Source of the DNA: an uncultured Planctomycetaceae bacterium | GTDB taxonomy: Bacteria; Planctomycetota; Planctomycetia; Planctomycetales; Planctomycetaceae | Length of the DNA: 6,784 bases | NCBI GenBank assembly: GCA_903823545.1 | Contig: CAIJTL010001579.1 | Span: 1 to 6,784 of the forward strand | Direction: 5' to 3' | In this document: positions 1 through 5,350 of the stretch, piece after piece | How the letters are laid out: every line of letters starts with the position of its first letter | Position numbering within the stretch: position 1 is the stretch's first letter | The notes under the pieces: generated by a model | Told to the model about the DNA's origin: nothing | Databases searched by the model: none | Seen by the model: the letters and a program-made list of their open reading frames with translations, nothing else | Program-made: the position numbers and the translations under genes

Positions 1-263
1 TCCCACTGGTCGAGCTGAAGACGACCTTCAATCAAAACTTGTCGTCCTTTGCCGAGATACTCTCCCGCAATTTCCGCAGTCCGCCCCCAGAGCGTGACGT
101 CCACAAAAGTCACTTCTTCACGCTTTTGATTCGCACCCTTATCAAACCAAGAACGATTAACCGCCAGCCCAATTTCTGACACAGCTTGACCGCCGGGAGT
201 GTACTTCACCTGCGGATCGCGAGTCAGATTACCAACCAAAATGACTCGATTGAAACTGGCCAT
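1..263 (-). CDS. ssb: Single-stranded DNA-binding protein, N-terminal part (cut by the left edge)
   Basis: This gene encodes SSB, which coats single-stranded DNA in replication, repair and recombination. Eighty-seven residues are visible, beginning MASFNRVILVGNLTRDP and covering most of the OB fold. Landmarks are the first strand RVILVGNLTRDP (6-17), the aromatic segment VNRSWF (35-40), the strand VTFVDVTLWG (51-60) and GKGRQVLIEGRL (71-82), matching the usual SSB pattern of W-x-x-V-x-L-(F/W)-G followed by a KG-V-IEG strand. The rest of the OB fold and the flexible tail with its acidic tip lie outside the window. The ATG start is supported by GGAGGG at 275-270, six bases upstream. It lies 107 bases downstream of rpsF, the usual partner, with a terminator-like hairpin between them. 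Family assignment is certain; whether this is the only SSB of the genome cannot be seen. Confidence 0.97.
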   Translation of the reverse strand, partial: MASFNRVILVGNLTRDPQVKYTPGGQAVSEIGLAVNRSWFDKGANQKREEVTFVDVTLWGRTAEIAGEYLGKGRQVLIEGRLQLDQW

Positions 264-331
264 GATGAGCCCTCCATTACCGCCACACTGGCTTCATCTT
301 AAACCCACAAGGCAGACGTAACACGACATGC

Positions 332-354
332 AAAAAGAAACTCCGATGAGTTCC
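332..354 (-). terminator. Weak intrinsic terminator-like hairpin between rpsF and ssb
   Basis: Read on the minus strand, GGAACTC (354-348) and GAGTTTC (343-337) form a 7-bp stem with one G-T pair around a four-base loop. Five T residues (336-332) follow directly. This has the layout of a rho-independent terminator, but the stem is short and AT-rich, so partial readthrough into ssb is likely. It starts 17 bases past the rpsF stop codon. Confidence 0.5.
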
Positions 355-370
355 ACTAAATCCATGCCAA

Positions 371-814
371 TTAACGATCCTCTTCCATTTCTTCAATCGC
401 GTCGATCGGAATCTCCTCATCCCTGCCGCGGCGAACTGGACGAGGTGCCTCATCAACGTTTTCAACGTGACGAAACGTTCCTTCTTTGCCACTCAAGGCA
501 CCAACCATGGCATCAAAAAGCACCTTAGGATGCTTCAACACCATGTGACGCAAAATGTATTCACTTAACGACACTTGACGTGTAACTTGCTCCAGGCCAG
601 CAGCAGGCATCGTGAAGTAAGTCAAGAAGTGCAGGCCCTTCTTCTGGCCCTTAACCGGGTAAGCCAACTTGCCATCCTGCCATGAGCGGTGGGCAACTAC
701 TGTCGCTCCAGCCTTTTGCAGGATCTCAAGCACATGATTTGTGGTGCTCTCTGGACTAGCAGCAAATTTGCCGCTGTCCAAAAGGAACATGCCTTCGTAC
801 GTGTTCTCAGCCAA
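371..814 (-). CDS. rpsF: 30S ribosomal protein S6
   Basis: S6 is a protein of the small-subunit platform that binds 16S rRNA as a partner of S18. The product is 147 residues. The S6 fold is recognisable from TYEGMFLLDSG (5-15), the helix NHVLEILQKAGATVV (26-40), the hallmark WQDGKLAYPVKGQKKG (45-60), the strand LHFLTYFTMP (61-70) and the final strand YILRHMVLKH (86-95). Residues after about 110 form a charged tail, basic (RPVRRGRDEE) then acidic (EEMEED), comparable in position to the acidic tail of E. coli S6. The start is TTG at 814-812, chosen because GGAG lies seven bases upstream and because S6 proteins begin a few residues before the Y-E motif. The next in-frame ATG (residue 9) would remove most of the first strand. 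The gene sits between pth and ssb; rpsR, commonly found after ssb, is not seen before the window ends. Confidence 0.97.
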   Translation of the reverse strand: MAENTYEGMFLLDSGKFAASPESTTNHVLEILQKAGATVVAHRSWQDGKLAYPVKGQKKGLHFLTYFTMPAAGLEQVTRQVSLSEYILRHMVLKHPKVLFDAMVGALSGKEGTFRHVENVDEAPRPVRRGRDEEIPIDAIEEMEEDR

Positions 815-825
815 CTCCGATCTCC
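815..825 (-). promoter_or_regulatory. Ribosome binding site that fixes the TTG start of rpsF
   Basis: On the minus strand GGAG occupies 825-822, followed by seven bases and then the TTG at 814-812. A second GGAG (818-815) directly abuts the TTG and is too close to act as a Shine-Dalgarno site. The seven-base spacing is near the optimum and supports TTG as the start codon. Confidence 0.6.
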
Positions 826-877
826 AATACTCAAAAATTGAACGACGCTCGGCAGGTGCGGGGGGTAGAAAGGTGGA

Positions 878-906
878 CTTTGTAACGTGTTTTCAAAGAT
901 TTGCAA
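878..906 (-). promoter_or_regulatory. Candidate rpsF promoter overlapping an operator-like dyad
   Basis: The 152 bases between pth and rpsF hold, on the minus strand, TTGCAA (906-901) and TACAAA (884-879) separated by 16 bases. Each matches four of six positions of the sigma-70 consensus. Overlapping this is a 21-base interrupted palindrome at 898-878, with CTTTG at one end, CAAAG at the other and AA/TT matches inside; seven of ten symmetric positions pair. It could be a repressor site, an RNA hairpin of the rpsF leader, or chance. No transcript or regulator is known from the sequence. Confidence 0.25.
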
Positions 907-966
907 CGCACGACACGCGGTTGCGAACTCGATTGTCGAAACCGAAATCACACAAAACGCCCTGGT

Positions 967-1599
967 TCAATTCAGCGTTTTAGTTTCAGCTTGTTTTTGG
1001 GAAGGTTTCTCATTTTTCGTCGAGCCCGCGTCTTCCTTGACGACGTTAAGCCGGTTCATGGCAACTGCGACGCCTGCTTTTGACCACAGATCAACTCCAT
1101 CAGCAGCCTCAACGATTGCGTGTTCGATCGCAGAGGAGTCCGATTTTGATACTTTCGACAGAACAAAATCTGCTGCATCCATCTGCCCAGGTGGCCGCCC
1201 TATTCCAATCCTAAGTCGTGCGTACTCTTCGGTACCCAGCTGCTGCCTTATATCCCGTAGCCCCTTCTGCCCACCGTCAGAACCTGAGGCACGCATTCGC
1301 AGTTGCCCCAACGACAAGTTGAGATCGTCGCAGATCACCAACAAGTCAGAGACGGGAAGCTGAAAGAATTCGACGCACTGCCGAACGCTACGACCGCTGT
1401 TATTCATGAAGGTCAACGGCTTCAACAACCAATGCCGCTCCGTGCCGAGATCGAACTCCCACACTTCTGCCTCAAACTTGTTTCGAGACTTTGGCAAAAA
1501 ATGGCGCCGAACGAGTTCATCAATAACTTCATAGCCGACGTTATGCCGAGTCCTCGCGTACCGATCTCCTGGATTTCCTAGGCCGACAATAACTTTCAT
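967..1599 (-). CDS. pth: Peptidyl-tRNA hydrolase
   Basis: Pth cleaves the ester bond of peptidyl-tRNAs that fall off the ribosome, freeing tRNA for reuse; it is cytoplasmic and usually essential. The 210-residue product opens MKVIVGLGNPGDRYARTRHNVG, the family signature, with N9 and the catalytic H19. The second signature is PLTFMNNSG (61-69), holding M65 and N66 of the substrate cleft. CDDLNL (90-95) supplies the aspartate (D91) that pairs with the catalytic histidine. The segment GGQKGLRDI (109-117) stands where E. coli has GGHNGLKDI, so the H113 and N114 positions are Q and K here. LRIGIGRP (129-136) is the expected later motif. A polar tail from about residue 188 (EDAGSTKNEKPSQ) extends beyond the usual length of roughly 190. 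The gene follows rplY, an old and frequent pairing, but a strong terminator separates them. The ribosome binding site is weak: GAGGT lies 11 bases upstream. Confidence 0.97.
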   Translation of the reverse strand: MKVIVGLGNPGDRYARTRHNVGYEVIDELVRRHFLPKSRNKFEAEVWEFDLGTERHWLLKPLTFMNNSGRSVRQCVEFFQLPVSDLLVICDDLNLSLGQLRMRASGSDGGQKGLRDIRQQLGTEEYARLRIGIGRPPGQMDAADFVLSKVSKSDSSAIEHAIVEAADGVDLWSKAGVAVAMNRLNVVKEDAGSTKNEKPSQKQAETKTLN

Positions 1600-1639
1600 G
1601 GCATCGCGATGACCTCGCTGTCTTTACGTTCCAAAGGCC

Positions 1640-1675
1640 AAAAAACAAAACACGGGCGGAATATCCGCCCGTGTT
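1640..1675 (-). terminator. Strong intrinsic terminator after rplY
   Basis: On the minus strand AACACGGGCGGA (1675-1664, counting down) pairs perfectly with the complementary arm at 1660-1649, giving a 12-bp GC-rich stem around a three-base loop. It is followed by a T-rich run, TTTTGTTTTTT, over 1650-1640. This is a textbook rho-independent terminator. It lies 41 bases past the rplY stop codon and 41 bases before the pth start, so it should end most rplY transcripts. The stem itself is symmetric, but the T run is on the minus side only, so it acts on leftward transcription. Confidence 0.9.
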
Positions 1676-1715
1676 GAAACCACATCAAATCGCAACAGCC
1701 CGACTGAATTCGACG

Positions 1716-2360
1716 CTATTTTTTGCCGGATTTTTCGTCGTCATCACCGGACTTCTTTTCCTTCTTAATAACTTCTGGCTCAGCACCAGTCGCACCTTCA
1801 CCAGCCACTTCTTCTGTCGCAACGTGATGAACGACGCGAACGACAATGGCGTCTGGATTATTGAGAACCTTAACTCCGTCCGGAAGCTCCAAGTCCCGAA
1901 CGTGGACCACTTGGCCGATCTGCAAAGAACCAAGCTTCACAAAGATTCCATCAGGAATCTTGATCGCCAAGCAGTCAACATGTACCGCGTGCAATGGATG
2001 GTCAAGCAATCCACCTGCAAGCACGCCCGGCGAAGTCCCTTTCAGGACAATATCGACGTCGACGTTGACGCGTTCGTTCGCATCAACTCGCAAAAAGTCG
2101 ACATGCTGCAGTTCGCGGTGGAACGTGTCCCACTGTGTTTCACGCAGAATCGTTGTTTCAACCTTGCCATCCAATTCAATATCAACGACGCGGTGAGTCG
2201 TATTAACAAACGCGGTGACTTCCTTTTCTGGAAACATCACAGCGACATTGTCCTGTTTGTGACCGTACACGTTTCCGGGCACGAAGCCTTTCAAACGGAG
2301 ACGACGGCTTTCGGCGGTGCCTAATTTTGATCGTTTCTGAGCGACCAGCTTTGTATCCAT
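1716..2360 (-). CDS. rplY: 50S ribosomal protein L25, long CTC/TL5 form
   Basis: L25 binds 5S rRNA in the large-subunit central protuberance. The 214-residue product is the two-domain CTC form rather than the short E. coli form. The N-terminal L25 domain shows SRRLRLKGFVPGNVYG (18-33) and the junction motif ETQWDTFHRELQHVDFLRV (74-92). The C-terminal CTC domain (about 95-180) shows VDIVLKGTSPGVLAGG (102-117) and VRDLELPDGVKVL (154-166). In Bacillus the CTC form is linked to the general stress response; whether that holds here is unknown. Residues from about 183 onward form a low-complexity charged tail (E/G/A-rich, then K/D-rich) ending KSGKK. The ATG start has GAGG ten bases upstream. It lies upstream of pth, as in many bacteria, and 101 bases downstream of the radical SAM gene, with a candidate promoter of its own in that gap. 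Confidence 0.96.
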   Translation of the reverse strand: MDTKLVAQKRSKLGTAESRRLRLKGFVPGNVYGHKQDNVAVMFPEKEVTAFVNTTHRVVDIELDGKVETTILRETQWDTFHRELQHVDFLRVDANERVNVDVDIVLKGTSPGVLAGGLLDHPLHAVHVDCLAIKIPDGIFVKLGSLQIGQVVHVRDLELPDGVKVLNNPDAIVVRVVHHVATEEVAGEGATGAEPEVIKKEKKSGDDDEKSGKK

Positions 2361-2420
2361 GACCCAATTACCTCAAACGACAATGCGATCCGAATTTGGA
2401 AAACCTCGAAGAAGCTGAGC

Positions 2421-2449
2421 AAGATAACGGGCGTGCTAAATCGCTGCAA
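2421..2449 (-). promoter_or_regulatory. Candidate promoter for rplY
   Basis: In the gap between the radical SAM gene and rplY, the minus strand carries TTGCAG (2449-2444), 17 bases, then TATCTT (2426-2421). The spacing is ideal and the -10 box matches four of six bases, but the -35 match is poor (three of six). A start here would give a leader of about 54 bases. No terminator is visible after the radical SAM gene, so readthrough is also possible. Confidence 0.22.
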
Positions 2450-2461
2450 CCAACGCCGGAA

Positions 2462-4573
2462 TCAGTCCGATGCACTTCGCCGCCCTGGTCGATACCCCTG
2501 CCCTGGCTTATTTCGCGACTGTTTTTTCGGCGATTTTCCCATTGAAGGCGAGCCCCCTTTGGGAGGAATCGTGTGAACGTATTCCCCACGAAACTTCAAA
2601 TTTGCATCGGATCGACGTTTTTCGAGCGCCTCTCGCGGCGGATTCATTGGAATTAGGCTGTCACAACCTGCACCAATCAAATCTTGACGGCCCGCCTGTT
2701 CGAGCGCCCGACGCACCTCAAAATAATTCTCCGGCTTAAAGAATTGCATCAAAGCTCGTTGCAGCTTGCGATCACGTAAATGCTGGGCCACATAGACCGG
2801 CTTTTTCGTGAACGGATCAATGCCGGTGTAATACATCGCAGTCGCAACGTCGAACGGAGCCGGAATGAAATCCTGAACTTGGTCGGGACGATAACCATTT
2901 CGCTTCAGGAATAAGGCCAAGTCGATCATCGCATTCAGATCGCTGCCCGGGTGGCTGGCGATGTAATACGGGATTATGAATTGCTTTTTACCGGCTTTTT
3001 CGGACTCTCTCTCAAATACGTCGGCAAACTTCTCAAAGTCGTCTGTCGCCGGCTTGCGCATTAAGTTGAGCACCCCCGCATCGGAGTGCTCCGGAGCAAC
3101 CTTCAGGTGGCCGCCAACGTGGTGACGAACCAAATCTCGCATGTATTCTGGCGAGCGGCGAGCTAAATCCATGCGAATTCCGCTCGCGACAAAAACCTTC
3201 TTAATTCCCGGCGTTTCGCGAGCATCCTTCATTAACTTCACGAGCGGCTTGTGGTCGGTCCCCAACAGCTTGCAGATCGTCGGGTGAACGCACGATTGCC
3301 GACGACATTTCTCTTCCACCTCGGGCCGCGTACACCGCATTTCGTACATATTTGCAGTTGGGCCACCAATGTCGCTAATGACCCCTTTGAACTGCGGATC
3401 GCGAGTCATCGACTCTATTTCGCCGATCACCGAATCATGACTACGGGACTGAATAATCCGCCCCTGATGGGTTGTGATCGAGCAAAATGTGCAACCGCCG
3501 AAGCAGCCGCGCATAATCGTCACCGAATCCTTGATCATCTCGAACGCTGGGATTTTCTCGCGATATGATGGATGCGGCTTCCGCGTGTATGGCAAGTCGT
3601 AGATCGCGTCCATCGCCGCTTGCGAAATAGGAAATCGCGGAGCGTTACAGACCACCGCTTGTCGGTCATGAAACTGCACGAGCGGCTTCGCGTTGTACGG
3701 GTTCGTCTCGTTGTGAATGATTTTCGTCGCTTCAGCAAACGTCGGCTTGTCAGCAACGACAGACTCGAACGTGGGCAGACGGAGAAATTGATCGTTGATT
3801 GTTGATCGTTGGTCATTGGTCATCTGCTGCGAGGACGAAAGTCCGAATTTTTCTTCGGATTCCTTCGCACCGAGCACATACGCAATACCTCGCATATCAC
3901 GAAGATCGCGAACCGTTTCTCCGGCAGCCATTCTTCGAGCGATCTCCAAAATCGACTCTTCACCCATGCCGAACGCGACCAAGTCAGCTTTCGCATCCAA
4001 CAAGATCGAACGGCGAACTTTGTCGCTCCAATAGTCGTAATGAGCGAGCCGTCGCAGCGATGCTTCAACACCTCCGGCGATCACAGGAACTCCGGGATAC
4101 GCCTCGCGAGCTCTCTGGCAATAGCCCAACGTCGCCCGATCTGGCCGCAATCCAATGCGCCCGCCCGGTGAGTACGCATCATCATTGCGAACCTTTCGAT
4201 TGGCGGTGTAATGATTGATCATCGAATCCATATTCCCCGCACTAATTGCGAAGAAAAGCCTCGGTTTTCCGAACGTTCGCCACGCATCGCACGAATGCCA
4301 ATCGGGCTGACTGACAATCCCCACTCGAAATCCAGCCGCCTCAAGTACTCGGCCGAGAATCGCGCTCGCGAAGCTGGGATGATCGATGTAAGCGTCTCCC
4401 GTCACGAACACGATGTCGAGTTCATCCCAACCACGTTCACGAGCCTCTGCCATCGTCATCGGGAGCGCTTTCCGTTGACGTGTCTCCTCATTCGCAGGGC
4501 GCAATGCCGCCAACGGATCAGACTCGGATTCCGGAAGCTCAACAATCGGCAGATCAAATTTAAGTGAAGGCAT
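2462..4573 (-). CDS. ygiQ: YgiQ-family radical SAM protein (UPF0313)
   Basis: This is a full-length member of the YgiQ (UPF0313) family; the reaction it catalyses is not established. From the ATG at 4573 it is about 703 residues. The N-terminal domain carries DIVFVTGDAYIDHPSF and GFRVGIVSQPDW, then AGNMDSMINHYT and GGVEASLRRLAHYDYWSD, all close to the E. coli protein. The radical SAM motif is CFGGCTFC (C357, C361, C364), which binds the 4Fe-4S cluster used to cleave S-adenosylmethionine. About 50 residues later a second cysteine group (C414, C423, C428, C434) fits the family and may bind metal. The last 30 or so residues are basic and low complexity. An in-frame ATG at 4612 would add 13 residues (MRFVSGG..) that do not look like the family; neither start has a clear ribosome binding site. 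A variable loop before the SAM motif contains a heptanucleotide repeat in frame. Confidence 0.95.
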   Translation of the reverse strand: MPSLKFDLPIVELPESESDPLAALRPANEETRQRKALPMTMAEARERGWDELDIVFVTGDAYIDHPSFASAILGRVLEAAGFRVGIVSQPDWHSCDAWRTFGKPRLFFAISAGNMDSMINHYTANRKVRNDDAYSPGGRIGLRPDRATLGYCQRAREAYPGVPVIAGGVEASLRRLAHYDYWSDKVRRSILLDAKADLVAFGMGEESILEIARRMAAGETVRDLRDMRGIAYVLGAKESEEKFGLSSSQQMTNDQRSTINDQFLRLPTFESVVADKPTFAEATKIIHNETNPYNAKPLVQFHDRQAVVCNAPRFPISQAAMDAIYDLPYTRKPHPSYREKIPAFEMIKDSVTIMRGCFGGCTFCSITTHQGRIIQSRSHDSVIGEIESMTRDPQFKGVISDIGGPTANMYEMRCTRPEVEEKCRRQSCVHPTICKLLGTDHKPLVKLMKDARETPGIKKVFVASGIRMDLARRSPEYMRDLVRHHVGGHLKVAPEHSDAGVLNLMRKPATDDFEKFADVFERESEKAGKKQFIIPYYIASHPGSDLNAMIDLALFLKRNGYRPDQVQDFIPAPFDVATAMYYTGIDPFTKKPVYVAQHLRDRKLQRALMQFFKPENYFEVRRALEQAGRQDLIGAGCDSLIPMNPPREALEKRRSDANLKFRGEYVHTIPPKGGSPSMGKSPKKQSRNKPGQGYRPGRRSASD
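3789..3823 (-). repeat. Five-unit 7-bp tandem repeat inside the radical SAM gene
   Basis: On the plus strand the units are TGATCGT, TGATTGT, TGATCGT, TGGTCAT and TGGTCAT, with no gaps, consensus TGRTYRT. The array is in frame with the coding sequence and gives the hydrophilic peptide MTNDQRSTINDQ between SSQQ and FLRLP. Because 7 is not a multiple of 3, only gains or losses of three units (or other lengths divisible by 3) would keep the frame. The E. coli homologue has an unrelated, variable linker at this place. Short heptanucleotide arrays are known from cyanobacterial genomes; whether this unit recurs elsewhere in this genome cannot be seen from the window. Confidence 0.85.
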
Positions 4574-4876
4574 CGTGCCGCAGATTGTATGGCCGCCAGA
4601 AACGAACCGCATGTCCGTTGTCTCATCAATCAGAAAACTTCAGAAATCCAAAGCCACATTACCGACTGAGGACGATTCCGATGAGTTTTCGCCTTCGAAT
4701 TCGGCAAAACCAACAGAATTTGGACCACCAACAACTGCAAGGACTCCAGTTCGTGCCGCCGAAACCTCGTATTGGCCGAGTTCGGAAGCACGACTACATT
4801 CCGCCCCGCCCAATACTGGCGTTTCGGCAGGATGCTATCTCGGTTCGCCATTTCAAAGTTCGAACAGGACGTTCGG
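4574..4876. other. Divergent intergenic region between the radical SAM and PEGA lipoprotein genes
   Basis: About 300 bases separate the two divergent gene starts. All three plus frames are open over much of it, but none encodes a protein I recognise. One reading frame begins at ATG 4681 with GAGGA eight bases upstream and runs to 5007, deep into the lipoprotein gene, so it is probably not real as a whole. The region also holds an imperfect inverted repeat (GTTTTCGCC at 4685-4693 with GGCAAAAC at 4703-4710, one bulged base) and a candidate rightward promoter. On the minus strand TACAAT (4589-4584) resembles a -10 box very near the radical SAM start but lacks a -35 box. Confidence 0.5.
4772..4800 (+). 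promoter_or_regulatory. Candidate promoter for the PEGA-ABC-enoyl-CoA hydratase genes
   Basis: TTGGCC (4772-4777) and TACATT (4795-4800) are separated by exactly 17 bases, and each matches four of six positions of the sigma-70 consensus. Transcription would begin near 4807, giving a leader of about 70 bases before the lipoprotein start. Planctomycete promoters are poorly characterised, so this rests on the general consensus only. Confidence 0.27.
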
Positions 4877-5290
4877 ATGCTTCGGAAATTGTCACTCACA
4901 CTTCTCTTCGCCGCTGCGGGATTCTCCGCATTGCCCGGTTGCGTTCATCGGCGACTGACAGTGACGTCGAATCCGCCGGGCGCACGTGTGCTGCTCGACG
5001 GCAATGAAGTGGGCGAAACTCCAACTTCTGTCGATTTCACGCATTACGGGACGCGTGAAATCGTGCTTCAAAAGGATGGCTACGACACCCTCAAGACGAT
5101 GCAGAAAGTTCCCGCCCCTTGGTACCAAATCCTGCCGTTTGAGTTCTTCGCTGACAACTTGCTGCCGTTCCAACTGACCAATCGGCACGAATTCACTTAC
5201 CAATTGCAGCCAAGCTCAACGATTGTCCCAACTCAAGAACTTCTCGGGCGAGCGAATTCATTGCGATCCGAAGCCCACTCAAACCCGTGA
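4877..5290 (+). CDS. PEGA-domain lipoprotein
   Basis: This 137-residue protein is predicted to be exported and lipid-anchored. MLRKLSLTLLFAAAGFSALPGC is a lipoprotein signal: two basic residues, a hydrophobic core and a cysteine at 22 after L-P-G; proline at the -2 position is slightly unusual. A single PEGA domain follows directly: RRLTVTSNPPGARVLLDGNEVG (25-46), then TPTSVDFTHYGTREIVLQKDGY. PEGA domains are surface-associated modules named for a Pro-Glu-Gly-Ala motif (here PPGA); their partners are mostly unknown. After the domain comes PAPWYQILPFEFFADNLLP and a final strand FTYQLQP, which I recall as a feature of a conserved planctomycete family. The ATG at 4877 is preceded by AGGA with seven bases between; an upstream TTG at 4772 in the same frame would place 35 residues before the signal peptide and is unlikely. 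It appears to lead an operon with the ABC ATPase. Its molecular role is not known. Confidence 0.9.
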   Translation: MLRKLSLTLLFAAAGFSALPGCVHRRLTVTSNPPGARVLLDGNEVGETPTSVDFTHYGTREIVLQKDGYDTLKTMQKVPAPWYQILPFEFFADNLLPFQLTNRHEFTYQLQPSSTIVPTQELLGRANSLRSEAHSNP

Positions 5291-5350
5291 CATCAATTGC
5301 GATTCGACGAGTTTCCGCTGACGATCGGAGCGGGCTACACTCCCCGCATC

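Noticed and set aside
887..1363. Plus-strand open frame (158 codons) opposite pth
   Set aside because: It is antisense to a well-conserved peptidyl-tRNA hydrolase and its translation is serine-rich without domain character.
1671..2324. Long plus-strand open frame (217 codons) opposite rplY
   Set aside because: It is antisense to a clear L25/CTC gene, begins in the terminator stem and has no recognisable protein features.
3789..3823. CRISPR-like array
   Set aside because: The units are 7 bp, contiguous, without spacers, and lie inside a coding gene.
3795..4218. Several overlapping plus-strand frames opposite the radical SAM gene
   Set aside because: The minus strand here encodes strongly conserved YgiQ-family sequence; the opposite frames are shadows.
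4772..4876. Upstream extension of the PEGA protein from a TTG at 4772
   Set aside because: It would place 35 residues before a clean lipoprotein signal peptide, while ATG 4877 has its own well-spaced AGGA.
4630..4899. Minus-strand frame of 89 codons in the divergent gap
   Set aside because: It has no family resemblance and overlaps the start of the lipoprotein gene.
4575..4958. Plus-strand frame of 127 codons from a GTG at 4575
   Set aside because: The translation is low-complexity (S/P/T-rich), has no domain, overlaps the signal-peptide region of the lipoprotein gene in another frame and has no ribosome binding site.
5297..5350. Upstream extension of the ABC ATPase from a TTG at 5297
   Set aside because: The 18 extra residues do not fit the family N-terminus and the TTG has no ribosome binding site; ATG 5351 starts exactly where ATPases of this type begin.
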